Assembly (NCBI RefSeq): GCF_009674605.1
Contig: NZ_WKJO01000001.1
Span: forward strand, 2,790,001 to 2,854,000
DNA: 64,000 bases
Direction of reading: 5' to 3'
From: Haloferax litoreum
GTDB taxonomy: Archaea; Halobacteriota; Halobacteria; Halobacteriales; Haloferacaceae
Shown: piece after piece, positions 25,125 through 33,524 of the stretch
Position numbering within the stretch: the first letter of the stretch is position 1
How the letters are laid out: each line of letters starts with the position of its first letter
Position numbers and translations under genes: made by a program
Notes under the pieces: generated by a model
Seen by the model: only the letters and a program-made list of their open reading frames with translations
The model's database searches: none
Told to the model about the DNA's origin: nothing

Positions 25125-26156
25125 TCAGTCGAGCGTGACGTGTTCTGACTCTTCGTTGAGCGCCAGGTTTGCCGCGATTTCGGCGTTCCGCATCGCGTAC
25201 TGTGCGGTCTGCTGGAGACTGACGAGTACCTCGCGAATCTGGAGGAGTTTCTCGTTTTCCATCTCCGGGAGGTCGTTGAGGATGTCGCGTTCGCGGTCAC
25301 CGATTTCGCGGTAGAGTTCGCGGCACTCGATGGTGAGGTCGTAGTCGCGTTCGACGACGGCCCGAACCGCCGTCTTCGTGATTTCGTCCACGTGGTCGGT
25401 GAACTCGCGGATGCGCCGCATCGTGGACTGGTCGACGTCGATGGTGTGGCCGTCGGCGTCCATGACGATGTTGGCGATGTCCTCGGCGTTGTCGGCCGTC
25501 AGTTCGAGGTTCTTCGCGACGGCGCGGTAGCCGATGAGCGGGAACCCCGAGTCGAGGCCGACGGCCCGTGCGAGGTTCGGGTTCTGGTACGACGTGAAGA
25601 TGAGGCGGAGCAAGAGGACGAAAATCTTGTTCGCCTGCCGTTCACGGTTGAGGGCGCGCTGTGCGAGGTCAGGGTTGCCGTGGGCGAGTGCCTTCACAGC
25701 CTCGCCACGCATCGTGCTGCCCGTGTTCTCCAGTCGTTCGAGCAAGTTGTCGAGGGTGAAGTCCTCCGCATCGACCGAACAGCGAATGGCGATTCGCTCC
25801 GGTGTCTCCTCGATGACGCCGAGACCCATGAGTTGCGTCTCGGCTTTGTAGACGGCGTTGATGTGGTCGGAGTCGAGTGCGCCTTCGCTCTTCTCGATGT
25901 GGATGACGCGCCGCCCGAGGACGTACTGTGCGACGATTGCCCGTTCGAGGGCCTCTGCGTTCAGGTTGTCCGCTCGAATCGTCGCCTTCGAATCTTCGTT
26001 GCTGACCGATTCGGGGAGGACGGTCAGCGTGCCTTTGCCACTGGTACGAATCGACACTTCGTCGCCCTTGTCGACGTTGTGTTCCTTGGCCCACTCCGCT
26101 GGGAGCGTCATCGCCAGCGTGGAGGGACCGAGACGCTGGACTTTCCGGGTTTCCAT
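25125..26156 (-). CDS. AbrB/SpoVT-PhoU fusion, phosphate-signalling regulator
   Basis: 343 residues from METRKVQRLGPST at 26156; the frame continues to 26237 through the promoter. Residues 1-45 form a SpoVT/AbrB swapped-hairpin domain (STLAMTLPAEWAKEHNVDKGDEVSI), giving DNA binding. Two PhoU-type three-helix bundles follow at about 115-215 and 220-330, containing the E/D-rich metal-binding helices (ADNAEDIANIV, DRERDILNDLPEMENEKL). Archaeal proteins of this architecture are thought to control phosphate-responsive transcription. A TATA-like GGGATTTAAGG lies about 30 bp upstream on the minus strand. Confidence 0.87.
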   Translation of the reverse strand: METRKVQRLGPSTLAMTLPAEWAKEHNVDKGDEVSIRTSGKGTLTVLPESVSNEDSKATIRADNLNAEALERAIVAQYVLGRRVIHIEKSEGALDSDHINAVYKAETQLMGLGVIEETPERIAIRCSVDAEDFTLDNLLERLENTGSTMRGEAVKALAHGNPDLAQRALNRERQANKIFVLLLRLIFTSYQNPNLARAVGLDSGFPLIGYRAVAKNLELTADNAEDIANIVMDADGHTIDVDQSTMRRIREFTDHVDEITKTAVRAVVERDYDLTIECRELYREIGDRERDILNDLPEMENEKLLQIREVLVSLQQTAQYAMRNAEIAANLALNEESEHVTLD

Positions 26157-26285
26157 GGTGACTGACAGCCATTCAATGACCTTAAATCCCACTATATGCC
26201 AACCTTTGTGAACAATTATTTGGGATTCACCTTTCACATAATTACCCGTACTAGAGCACTTCTCAGCCTGAATCCCGGGGCGTCG

Positions 26286-27350
26286 CTACTCGATTTTCAT
26301 CATCCGTCGTTCGACGCGGCCGACACGAACCTTCGTCCACCCTCGGAGTTCTTCGTCGAGTTCCGTGTCGTCGGTATCGACGCGGAGGAACGGAATGGTG
26401 TCCAACTTCGACCGTGAGGCGACGATTGACACGTCACACCGGCGAATCACGTCCGGAGACAGTTGCGGGTTTCCACGGCCGAAGACGAACCCTTGCCCGC
26501 CGATGGGCGTGACCACGATGACGTTCTCCTCGCCGAGGTGCGCCAGAATCTCCGCTTCCGTCGCGTCGCGGACGAGAACCTCCCCGTCACGATACACGTC
26601 CACCCCGAGGGGCGACCCGTCGATTCCGAGTTCGGCTTTGACGGCGCCGACGGTGCTTCCGGGCCCGAGGACGTACGTGACGCCCGCCTCGGCACGGATA
26701 TCGTCGGCGACGCCGGCAGCGAGGGCCTCTACTGTGCCGGTGCTCGTCTGTTTCGACGATTGCAAGTCTTCTGCAACGGGGACGTGTGCGACTGCCCTGA
26801 GTTCCGGGTGAACTTCTCCGGCCCGATAGTCGTCCTCGTCGATATCCATGACCTCGCGGGCCTCGGTTCGCTCGAACGTCGTCGCGACGGCGGCGGCGTC
26901 CTCTGGGGAGACAGCGAACACCGACGAGTAGACTTTCACACCGGCGGGGACGCCGAGCATCGGCACGTCACTCCCGTCGAGGGCGGCGGCGACGTCCGCC
27001 GCCGTACCGTCTCCGCCGACGAACAACACGAGGTCCACGCCGGCGTCGACGAAGGCGGTGACTGCGGCAGTGGTGTCGGACGCATCCGTCTCGTCGCCAT
27101 CGGGTTCGCCGAGCACCTCCGGGTCGAATCCTGCGTCCTCGACGAGAGATGCACCCATCGGGTCACCCCACGTGAGGAGCGTCGTCTCGGGTGCGGCGTC
27201 GTACAGTCGAGAGAGTGCCCGGGAGGCACGCGCCGGTGCTCGTGGCTCGGCACCTCTCTTTCTGGCCTCCTCGACCTTTCCGTCGGTCCCCTTCAACCCG
27301 ACTCGGCCACCCATCCCCGCGACGGGGTTGACCACGACGCCAATTCGCAT
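26286..27350 (-). CDS. ATP-NAD kinase-like (AcoX-type) protein
   Basis: 354 residues from MRIGVVVNPVAGMGG at 27350, the conserved N-terminus of this family; the frame's extra 30 residues are discarded. The phosphate-binding GGDGT motif is at 112-116, preceded by DAGVDLVLF. The C-terminal half has the beta-sandwich region of NAD kinase-like proteins (GPGSTVGAVKAELGIDGSPLGV). It is longer than standard NAD kinase and belongs to the ATP-NAD kinase-like group whose substrate is unsettled. It may phosphorylate NAD or a related metabolite. Confidence 0.82.
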   Translation of the reverse strand: MRIGVVVNPVAGMGGRVGLKGTDGKVEEARKRGAEPRAPARASRALSRLYDAAPETTLLTWGDPMGASLVEDAGFDPEVLGEPDGDETDASDTTAAVTAFVDAGVDLVLFVGGDGTAADVAAALDGSDVPMLGVPAGVKVYSSVFAVSPEDAAAVATTFERTEAREVMDIDEDDYRAGEVHPELRAVAHVPVAEDLQSSKQTSTGTVEALAAGVADDIRAEAGVTYVLGPGSTVGAVKAELGIDGSPLGVDVYRDGEVLVRDATEAEILAHLGEENVIVVTPIGGQGFVFGRGNPQLSPDVIRRCDVSIVASRSKLDTIPFLRVDTDDTELDEELRGWTKVRVGRVERRMMKIE

Positions 27351-27497
27351 ACTCGAACGAACCAACGCACGCGGCAAAAACACCCCGATGCCGCGGTGAC
27401 TCTGACGACGTGCCGACGGGTACTGTCGTGTATTATGCACGACCTGACTGTCGCCGGAACCTCACCGTTTAAGAACTGGACGGGGCAATTGTCATCT

Positions 27498-27611
27498 ATG
27501 ATTCCGTTAGAAATAGCCGAGCAGGTGTTGCCGATGTCGGAGACGGCCGGAACCGTCCTCCTCGTAGGTATCGCAATGACCGCCGGGTGGCTCTGGTACC
27601 TCCAGCGCTGA
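27498..27611 (+). CDS. 37-residue membrane microprotein
   Basis: MIPLEIAEQVLPMSETAGTV followed by a single hydrophobic helix LLVGIAMTAGWLWYL and a QR tail. A TATA-like GTTTAAGA centred near 27470 is 27 bp upstream of the ATG, exactly where a leaderless start would need it. The stop lies 5 bp before the end of the convergent cinA-like gene. No family is recognised; the promoter position is the main support. Confidence 0.45.
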   Translation: MIPLEIAEQVLPMSETAGTVLLVGIAMTAGWLWYLQR

Positions 27612-27616
27612 CCGGG

Positions 27617-28312
27617 CTACGCTTCTTCGAGTAGGTCGACTCGTTCTTCGAGCCACGCCGCCGCCGATTCGACGGTGTCCTCGTCGTCGCCAGCGAGTTT
27701 GATGCGGACGTGGTCGCCGGGGTAGCTTCCGACTGTCACGTCGAACGCCGCCTGAACCGCTTGGAAACGCTCGATGAGCGAACTCTCGGGTTCCGACGTG
27801 TGCACGAACCGGACGTGCGTCTGCTCGCCGGAGAACTCGTCGGCGACTCTGTCGAACATCGCCTTCATCTCACGGGGGACGCCCGGCAGGACGTAGACCG
27901 AACCCAGCACTGCACCGGGAGCGACGCCTTCGCCGTTCGGGAGCATCCGCGCGCCGGCGGGGAGGTCAGTCGTCCCTTCTACGAGGTCCTTCGCCGAGTA
28001 GCCACCGTTCGTCTCCAACCACACTTCTGCTTCTTCGTTGCGTTCCAGTGAGCGCCCGAACGCGGCGGCGACGGCGTCCATCGTCACGTCGTCGTGCGTC
28101 GGACCGAGTCCACCGGTGACGACGACGGCGTCGTACTCGGCGTGATATTCGTTGACGACGCGGGCGATGTCGCCGATTCGGTCGGGGAGCGTCGTCACTC
28201 GCTCGACGGTGACGCCGCGGTCTGTCAACTGTTTGCACAACCACGTCGCGTTCGTGTTCTGTGTGTCCCCGGCGAGCAGTTCGTCGCCCACGGTGACTAC
28301 GGCGGCTTGCAT
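27617..28312 (-). CDS. CinA N-terminal / MoaB-Mog-like domain protein
   Basis: 231 residues from MQAAVVTVGDELLAGDTQNTN at 28312, the conserved start of the COG1058 family. The substrate-binding motif GGLGPTHDDVT is present. This is the stand-alone N-terminal domain of CinA, without the C-terminal amidohydrolase. Related bacterial domains act on ADP-ribose or pyridine nucleotides, and the fold is shared with molybdopterin-binding MoaB; the archaeal role is not settled. It lies 53 bp after the DUF5803 gene, probably at the 3' end of the tfe operon. Confidence 0.87.
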   Translation of the reverse strand: MQAAVVTVGDELLAGDTQNTNATWLCKQLTDRGVTVERVTTLPDRIGDIARVVNEYHAEYDAVVVTGGLGPTHDDVTMDAVAAAFGRSLERNEEAEVWLETNGGYSAKDLVEGTTDLPAGARMLPNGEGVAPGAVLGSVYVLPGVPREMKAMFDRVADEFSGEQTHVRFVHTSEPESSLIERFQAVQAAFDVTVGSYPGDHVRIKLAGDDEDTVESAAAWLEERVDLLEEA

Positions 28313-28365
28313 ACCCCGGCCTAGGGTCGTGACAAGCAAAAAGGCGTCCGCACCGGCGTGTTTCG

Positions 28366-29127
28366 TTACCGCTTCCTGTCGCGGTCTTCCACGTCGAGGC
28401 CGAGTTCTTCGCGGCGTTCGCGAAGCGCCTCGATTTGCCGGCGATAGTAGAGAATCCCGGCCCCGCCGACGAGGAGCGAGACGGCCGCGACGGCGGCGAA
28501 GATACCGAGGTCACGCTGGAGGTAGAACTGGACGACGACGCTGCCGTCGGTCACGTTGGTCCATGTGATGTGCAACTGGTCGTCGACGAGTTCTGTCTCG
28601 TAGCCCTGCGGACGGACGGACCCGAAGATTGGGAAACTCACGCGTCGGTCCGGCGGCAACACCACCTCGTAGGACCCCTCGACGAGCACGGGAAGCGAGA
28701 ACCGCTTCGGCGTGGACGACGAGGTGAACGCGAGTTTGCCCTCACTGTCGGCGTCCGACGGGAGCGTGACGTTCGTGATGCGGTTGTTCTGCGTCACGTC
28801 ACCGCCGCGGGCTTTCAGTTCTGTCCCGTTCACGACGGTCCCGTTCGGATAGCGGTACCGGAGCGATTCGACTGGGAGCGGCGTCCTGCTGCCGAACCCG
28901 TCGAACCGGTAGAGTTCGACCGACGACGAGTTGACCTCGTACACCGCACGGAACCGTCCGTTCTGCTGGACCGTGATGTGGGCGTCCGTCTCGGCGTCCC
29001 ACGTGTACGACGCTGTGGGCTCGGAGTCCAGACGCTCGTTCGAGACGCTCGACGTGCCGCCGAGACACCCCGCGGTGACGAGGAGGAGGGCGAGTCCAGC
29101 AACGCCGACGAGGAGTCGCCTGTTCAT
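28366..29127 (-). CDS. DUF5803-like lipoprotein with C-terminal membrane helix
   Basis: 253 residues. The signal ends at a lipobox LVTAGC (C21). The extracellular part is beta-rich, with motifs such as VELYRFDGFGSRTPLPVESLRYRYPNG. A membrane helix at about 208-228 (LGIFAAVAAVSLLVGGAGILYY) is followed by a charged cytoplasmic tail (RRQIEALRERREELGLD). It matches the haloarchaeal DUF5803 group in layout. It starts 4 bp after the DUF2110 gene, in the tfe operon. Function is unknown. Confidence 0.78.
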   Translation of the reverse strand: MNRRLLVGVAGLALLLVTAGCLGGTSSVSNERLDSEPTASYTWDAETDAHITVQQNGRFRAVYEVNSSSVELYRFDGFGSRTPLPVESLRYRYPNGTVVNGTELKARGGDVTQNNRITNVTLPSDADSEGKLAFTSSSTPKRFSLPVLVEGSYEVVLPPDRRVSFPIFGSVRPQGYETELVDDQLHITWTNVTDGSVVVQFYLQRDLGIFAAVAAVSLLVGGAGILYYRRQIEALRERREELGLDVEDRDRKR

Positions 29128-29131
29128 CGTC

Positions 29132-29809
29132 TTACTGGCCGATGACTGCCTTCAGTTCCGACGGCAGGTACGAACCGATACTCGCGAGGAGTCCCGGCGG
29201 GTCGGTCTGGTCCTTACAGACGATGCTCTGTTCGAGGAGACCGAGTCGTTCCACGGTCACGATGTCGTTCGCGTGGCCGGCGCGGTTGACCGTCGCGCGG
29301 ACTTCGCCGCGCGTCGCGCTGTTGACGTTGACGCGGCCACTGCCACGAGTCCAGTCGTAGAGTTGGTCGACCGTGTCGTCGGCCAGGCGGGATGGCTCGT
29401 CCTCGCCGCCGTAGACGAACGAAAGCGGGACGTGTTGGACGAGGCCGAACCGGTCACGAATCTGCGTCGCCGACCCGCGACCGAGGCCGAGTTCTTTGGT
29501 GGGGATACGAATCTCACGTCCAGCGTCGAGGATGAATCCGTCTTCGTCCCAGTGTTCGAGCGTTCCGACGTACGTCTCTCCCGCGGTGAGGTGTGGCGTG
29601 ACTTCGCCCCACTCCTCCCGGAGGACGTTCCGTGCGACGGTTTCGTCGTCGCCCGAGACAGTCACGGAGATGAAGTCGTCGTCGCGGATGCCGATGTCGT
29701 ATTCCACGTCGAGGCTGCCGATGTCGTTGGCGACGAGAGACGTGAGACTATCGAGCGCGCGGTCACGTGCGTCGCCGTCGATGTAACACTTTGTTGCGAG
29801 TACGACCAT
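29132..29809 (-). CDS. DUF2110 family protein, co-transcribed with tfe
   Basis: 225 residues. It opens VVLATKCYIDGDARDRALDSL and has an S1/OB-like middle (GETYVGTLEHWDEDGFILDAGREIRIPTKELGLG), followed by a C-terminal region with RVNVNSATRGEVRATVNRAGHANDIVTVERLGL that looks KH- or helix-hairpin-like. In euryarchaea this family is encoded next to TFE, as here (3-bp gap). Role unknown; nucleic-acid binding is inference from the fold pattern. Confidence 0.85.
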   Translation of the reverse strand: MVVLATKCYIDGDARDRALDSLTSLVANDIGSLDVEYDIGIRDDDFISVTVSGDDETVARNVLREEWGEVTPHLTAGETYVGTLEHWDEDGFILDAGREIRIPTKELGLGRGSATQIRDRFGLVQHVPLSFVYGGEDEPSRLADDTVDQLYDWTRGSGRVNVNSATRGEVRATVNRAGHANDIVTVERLGLLEQSIVCKDQTDPPGLLASIGSYLPSELKAVIGQ

Positions 29810-29812
29810 CGA

Positions 29813-30343
29813 TTAGTTCGTACCCGTGACTTCGACGTTCAGTTCGTCTCGCAGTTCGTCGATGCGGTGTTCCATCGCGTCAACGAGGTCGACGTTGTCC
29901 ATCGGTTCGAGCGGCGCACCCGTCTCGGGACACTGGAATCCCAGTTCCATCGCTTCAGAGAACTCGAAGCGGATGCCGGCGGGTTCAGAGAGATAGAACT
30001 CGTGGTTACGTTCGTAGTCGAGACGCTCTTCGAGCGCCTCTAAGAGCCGGTACATCTCTTCTTCGAGGTTCTCCGGGATGTTTTCGTAGTGGAACGTCCA
30101 GAGGTAGGTGAGCCATCCAGAGTCTTCGTCGCGGACGCGACGATACGACGCGAGGTCGTTCTCGTAGAGGATGAAGAGGGCGCGACGAACGTCGTTGAGC
30201 TCTAAACCGAGCTCTTCGGCGAGTTCTTCGTCGGTTACCTCGCCGTCCGGGGGTGCCGCTGCGACTGGCATCCCCGTCGGCCCAACCAACTCGTGGAGGT
30301 ACTTCTGGATAACAGGGTCGTTCAGTAACTCCTCAAAAGCCAT
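29813..30343 (-). CDS. tfe: transcription factor TFE alpha subunit with a degenerate zinc ribbon
   Basis: 176 residues from MAFEELLNDPVIQKYL at 30343; the longer frame to 30370 runs into the promoter repeat. The N-terminal winged helix (about 5-85, EVTDEELAEELGLELNDVRRALFILYENDLASYRRVRDEDSGWLTY) is intact. In the C-terminal ribbon the four expected cysteines are S119, A122, C138 and T141, so three of four zinc ligands are missing; I checked this against the DNA. TFE binds RNA polymerase and aids promoter opening. First gene of the tfe-DUF2110-DUF5803 operon. Confidence 0.93.
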   Translation of the reverse strand: MAFEELLNDPVIQKYLHELVGPTGMPVAAAPPDGEVTDEELAEELGLELNDVRRALFILYENDLASYRRVRDEDSGWLTYLWTFHYENIPENLEEEMYRLLEALEERLDYERNHEFYLSEPAGIRFEFSEAMELGFQCPETGAPLEPMDNVDLVDAMEHRIDELRDELNVEVTGTN

Positions 30344-30350
30344 TGTCCGA

Positions 30351-30371
30351 AATGGCGTCAGGAACGCCATT
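30351..30371 (-). promoter_or_regulatory. inverted repeat in the tfe core promoter
   Basis: AATGGCG (30351-30357) and CGCCATT (30365-30371) form a perfect 7-bp inverted repeat with a 7-nt spacer. It sits between a TATA-like TAATAAGACTTAAT on the minus strand (30369-30383) and the tfe ATG at 30343, i.e. over the expected transcription start. It may be an operator; no terminator-like T-run follows. Confidence 0.4.
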
Positions 30372-30470
30372 AAGTCTTATTACTCTCGCGCACACGGAGA
30401 ACCGACCGGTGACGGGACAATTCGGCGGCGAGACAGGTCGTGTGTCTCCGTCTCGACCGTTAAAACGCGC

Positions 30471-31013
30471 TCACTCGTCGTCGGCTGGGACGACTTTCTT
30501 GCCAGTCGCCATGGGGACGACTCTGTTCTCGGCGTCTTCCCACTCGCGGTCCAGTTCGCGTCCGTCGAATAGTCTGTCGAGGAAGACGGCGAGGCCGGCG
30601 ACTTCCGAGTGCGGTTGGTTCGTGACGCCGACGTTCCAGTCCGCTTCGTCGTACACCTCGAACGGGACCTTCTCGCCGCCGACGACGACGAGGAGTGGTT
30701 CTTCGGCGTGCGCCTCGCGGATGTCAGCTTCCACGTCTTGAACGCGCTCGCCGTACATCGTGAGGTGGACGATTTTGCCCTCCCAGTTGCGGATGACGCC
30801 GTTGAGTGCGTCGGTGAGTTCGACGGTGAACGGCCCGCCGAACCGCCCGGTGATGTCTTCGACTGTCTCCAGCGACTGCCCTGCGTTGTCCGGGAAGATG
30901 ACCCGGTCAGCACCGAGCGCTCGGGCCGTCAGGCCGACGTGCGTCGTCATCCGGTCGTCCCGTCCCGGTCGGTGTCCGTACCGGAGGACGGCGACTTCGG
31001 GTTCGTCTTGCAT
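30471..31013 (-). CDS. trm56: tRNA (cytidine-56-2'-O)-methyltransferase
   Basis: 180 residues with the Trm56 N-terminus VAVLRYGHRPGRDDRMTTHVGLTARALGADRV and the SPOUT-fold knot region LLVVVGGEKVPFEVYDEADWNVGVTNQPHSEVAGLAVFLDRL. The enzyme methylates the ribose of C56 in the T-loop of archaeal tRNAs using SAM. Most euryarchaea use this protein. It lies 127 bp from tfe on the same strand and likely has its own promoter. Confidence 0.93.
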   Translation of the reverse strand: MQDEPEVAVLRYGHRPGRDDRMTTHVGLTARALGADRVIFPDNAGQSLETVEDITGRFGGPFTVELTDALNGVIRNWEGKIVHLTMYGERVQDVEADIREAHAEEPLLVVVGGEKVPFEVYDEADWNVGVTNQPHSEVAGLAVFLDRLFDGRELDREWEDAENRVVPMATGKKVVPADDE

Positions 31014-31158
31014 GCCTCTCCGAAGACGGTGGAGGAAAGTGGTGCTTTCGGAACGTCGCCGTCGATTCGACTGCGACCGGTCGGAATTGGTGACTCTCCA
31101 GAAGTGGACACCCGCCCCCCTCCCGAGGTTTATGACCGATGACGGCCCACCACCCCAT

Positions 31159-32055
31159 ATGAGTCACAGACCGGAGGTCGGCGCAGGCGTCGAGGGAATC
31201 GACCTTTCGAACCGGACTGCGCTCGTCACCGGGTCCACCGCCGGAATCGGTCGCGAGACGGCGCTCGCACTCGGCCGACTGGGGGCGACCGTCTTCGTCC
31301 ACGGTCGAAATCGTGATGCTGGCAGGCAGGTCGCATCGGCCATCGACGACGCCGGCGGTGAGGCTATCTTCTTCCGCGCCGACCTCGCGGACGTCGAGAC
31401 TGTCCACCGCCTCGCCGACGAGGTCCGTGACCGAACTGACCGCCTCGACATCCTCGTGAACAACGCTGGGGCGCACTTCTCGACGGGGCAACTGACCGCA
31501 GACGACGTCGAAAAGACGTTCGCCGTCAACCACCTCGCACCGTTCGTCCTCACGCACGACCTGCGTGACGTCCTTTCCGAGGATGGTCGCGTCGTCACCG
31601 TCTCCTCGGGCGTTCACCCACGCGCTGACGGCACGTTCGACGTGACGACAGTAGACCACTACGACGGCCTCGACGCCTACGCTCGGTCGAAACTGGCGAA
31701 CATCCTCTTCACGGTCGGTCTCGCCCGCCGTCTCGACGGACCCACGGCGAACTGTTGCCATCCGGGACTCGTCCCGTCGAGTCACCTGTGGCGGGAGGCG
31801 TCGATTCCGGTTCGTCTCGGGGTTGGACTGCTCTCACTCCTCCCCCATCGACTCGTCAGCGGGTTCGCCGACACGCCCGCGACAGGCGCTGAGACCACGG
31901 TGTACCTCGCTGCGTCTCCTGCAGTCGAAGGAACAAGTGGACGATACTTCTCTGATTGCGCACCCGAGGAACCCTCGGCGCTCGCCACCGACGAGGCACT
32001 CGTTCGGAAACTGTGGGAGTTGAGCGAGGAGTTGTCCGGTGTCTCGTGGTCGTGA
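31159..32055 (+). CDS. short-chain dehydrogenase/reductase
   Basis: 298 residues from the ATG at 31159; an in-frame ATG at 31132 overlaps the TATA-like GGTTTATG, which favours the later start. The Rossmann motif is TGSTAGIG at 24-31, NNAG at 101-104, and the catalytic set is S150, Y174 and K178. The sequence resembles retinol-dehydrogenase/WW-oxidoreductase-type SDRs (GRVVTVSSGVH, HPGLV). Cofactor preference is suggestive of NADP (HGRNRD after strand 2). Substrate unknown. Confidence 0.88.
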   Translation: MSHRPEVGAGVEGIDLSNRTALVTGSTAGIGRETALALGRLGATVFVHGRNRDAGRQVASAIDDAGGEAIFFRADLADVETVHRLADEVRDRTDRLDILVNNAGAHFSTGQLTADDVEKTFAVNHLAPFVLTHDLRDVLSEDGRVVTVSSGVHPRADGTFDVTTVDHYDGLDAYARSKLANILFTVGLARRLDGPTANCCHPGLVPSSHLWREASIPVRLGVGLLSLLPHRLVSGFADTPATGAETTVYLAASPAVEGTSGRYFSDCAPEEPSALATDEALVRKLWELSEELSGVSWS

Positions 32056-32141
32056 CCGTCCGCTCGCCCTCCCGGCGTCGGTGCATCGCGGGCACACCGA
32101 AAGGGGAAACGGACTTACCACTCCGTCGAATCATCTGAGAC

Positions 32142-33077
32142 ATGTCGTTAGCACTCTCTGACAAGCGCGTCCTCGTGACAGGAGGCGCGGGTCTCGTCGG
32201 TTCTCACATCGCCGCCCATCTCGCTGCGGACAACGACGTCGTCGTCGCGGACGACCTGTCGAAGGGGACCCGCGAACGCGTCCCCGACGGCGTCGAGTTC
32301 GTCCAGGCGGACATGACGGACCCCGACGACGTGGCCGCCGTCGTCACCGACGACCTCGATATCGTCTTCCACTTCGCCGCCTACACGGACACGAACTACC
32401 ACGACCCCCGGCAGTTGTTCGAGGAGAACACCGAGATGACGTACAACGTCCTCGAACGGATGCAGGCCGTCGGCGTGACCAACATCGCCTTCACCTCGTC
32501 TTCGACCGTCTACGGCGAGGCACCGCGCCCGACGCCTGAGGACTACGCCCCGCTCGAACCCATCAGCATCTACGGGTCGTCGAAACTCGCCGACGAGGGA
32601 CTCCTCTCGACGTTCGCCCACTCCTACGACTTCACCGTCTACATGTACCGCTTCGCCAACATCGTCGGGCCGAAGCAACGCGGGAACGTCATCCCCGACT
32701 TCATCGAGAAGTTACTGGAGGACCCCGAAACGCTCGAAATCCTCGGCAACGGCCGACAAGAGAAGTCCTACCTCCACGTCGAAGACTGCGTCGAGGCCAT
32801 GTGCCACGTCGTCGAGAACGCCGAACGCGACTACAACGTCTACAACCTCGGCACGCGGACGACGACGTCCGTGACGACCATCGCCAACATCGTCGCCGAC
32901 GTGATGGGGCTCGACCCCGAGTACGAGTACACCGGCGGTGACCGTGGGTGGACCGGCGACGTGCCGAAGATGCGCCTCTCCGTGGAGAAACTCTCCGCAC
33001 TCGGGTGGGAACCCGAGGGGTCGAGCGACGACGCGGTTCGCCGCGCCGCCGAAGAACTGTACGACGAACTCTCCTGA
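32142..33077 (+). CDS. NAD-dependent sugar epimerase/dehydratase (GalE-like)
   Basis: 311 residues. NAD-binding G-x2-G-x2-G is GGAGLVG at 14-20; the catalytic part is SSSTVYGEA (about 119-126) with Y144-x3-K148. The C-terminal region VEDCVEAMCHVVENA and the EYTGGDRGWTGDVPKM stretch are typical of archaeal UDP-glucose-4-epimerase-like extended SDRs. It probably works on a nucleotide sugar for glycan synthesis; two GT4 transferases lie 3-5 kb away. Exact sugar is not determinable. Confidence 0.9.
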   Translation: MSLALSDKRVLVTGGAGLVGSHIAAHLAADNDVVVADDLSKGTRERVPDGVEFVQADMTDPDDVAAVVTDDLDIVFHFAAYTDTNYHDPRQLFEENTEMTYNVLERMQAVGVTNIAFTSSSTVYGEAPRPTPEDYAPLEPISIYGSSKLADEGLLSTFAHSYDFTVYMYRFANIVGPKQRGNVIPDFIEKLLEDPETLEILGNGRQEKSYLHVEDCVEAMCHVVENAERDYNVYNLGTRTTTSVTTIANIVADVMGLDPEYEYTGGDRGWTGDVPKMRLSVEKLSALGWEPEGSSDDAVRRAAEELYDELS

Positions 33078-33102
33078 GGTCTGCGGCGGTCCTGCCGCCC
33101 AC

Positions 33103-33462
33103 TCACTCCGTCTTGGGAACCACGACGGTCATCGTCGCGGACGCGTCGGCGTTGCTGGCCGCTAGCGACCCGGTGACCTCGTATTCGCCGGGCGGTGGCG
33201 AGGACCACTCGGCCTCGTATCCGACCGACTCGCCGGGCACGAGCGTCTCGCTCCCGAGTGCCATCGAAAACGCCCGCCCGTTACTCCAGCGCCACACCTC
33301 TGACTCCTCCTCATCTACGGCGACGAACTCCGCGCGCTGGCCATCCGGGAACGAGAGGTCGAACGAGTCCTGTCCCACGTTCTCGACAGTCAGTATCAGC
33401 GTCAGCGACACGCCGTCGGCTAGCGGGGTGACTGTCAGTGTCGCATCGAGCGGGTCACTCAT
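33103..33462 (-). CDS. BsuPI-domain protein next to a subtilase
   Basis: 119 residues from MSDPLDATLTVTP at 33462. The whole protein is one beta-sandwich of the BsuPI (intracellular proteinase inhibitor) domain: LTLILTVENVGQDSFDLSFPDGQRAEFVAVDEEESEVWRWSNGRAF then LVPGESVGYEAEW. It has no signal peptide. It lies 62 bp downstream of the halolysin-type subtilase on the same strand, so a protease/inhibitor pair is an attractive inference, but many BsuPI domains are not inhibitors. Confidence 0.8.
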   Translation of the reverse strand: MSDPLDATLTVTPLADGVSLTLILTVENVGQDSFDLSFPDGQRAEFVAVDEEESEVWRWSNGRAFSMALGSETLVPGESVGYEAEWSSPPPGEYEVTGSLAASNADASATMTVVVPKTE

Positions 33463-33524
33463 ACGGCTGCGTGTGAACGCCACGAAAAAGAAACTACAGG
33501 CCGACGCCGACTGTGAGCAGGAAG

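Noticed and set aside
26463-27497. 382-residue plus-strand frame over the ATP-NAD-kinase-like gene
   Set aside because: Antisense shadow; only the last 37 codons, with their own promoter, look plausible.
30760-31158. Long N-terminal extension of the SDR
   Set aside because: It is antisense to trm56, and the SDR fold begins after 31159.
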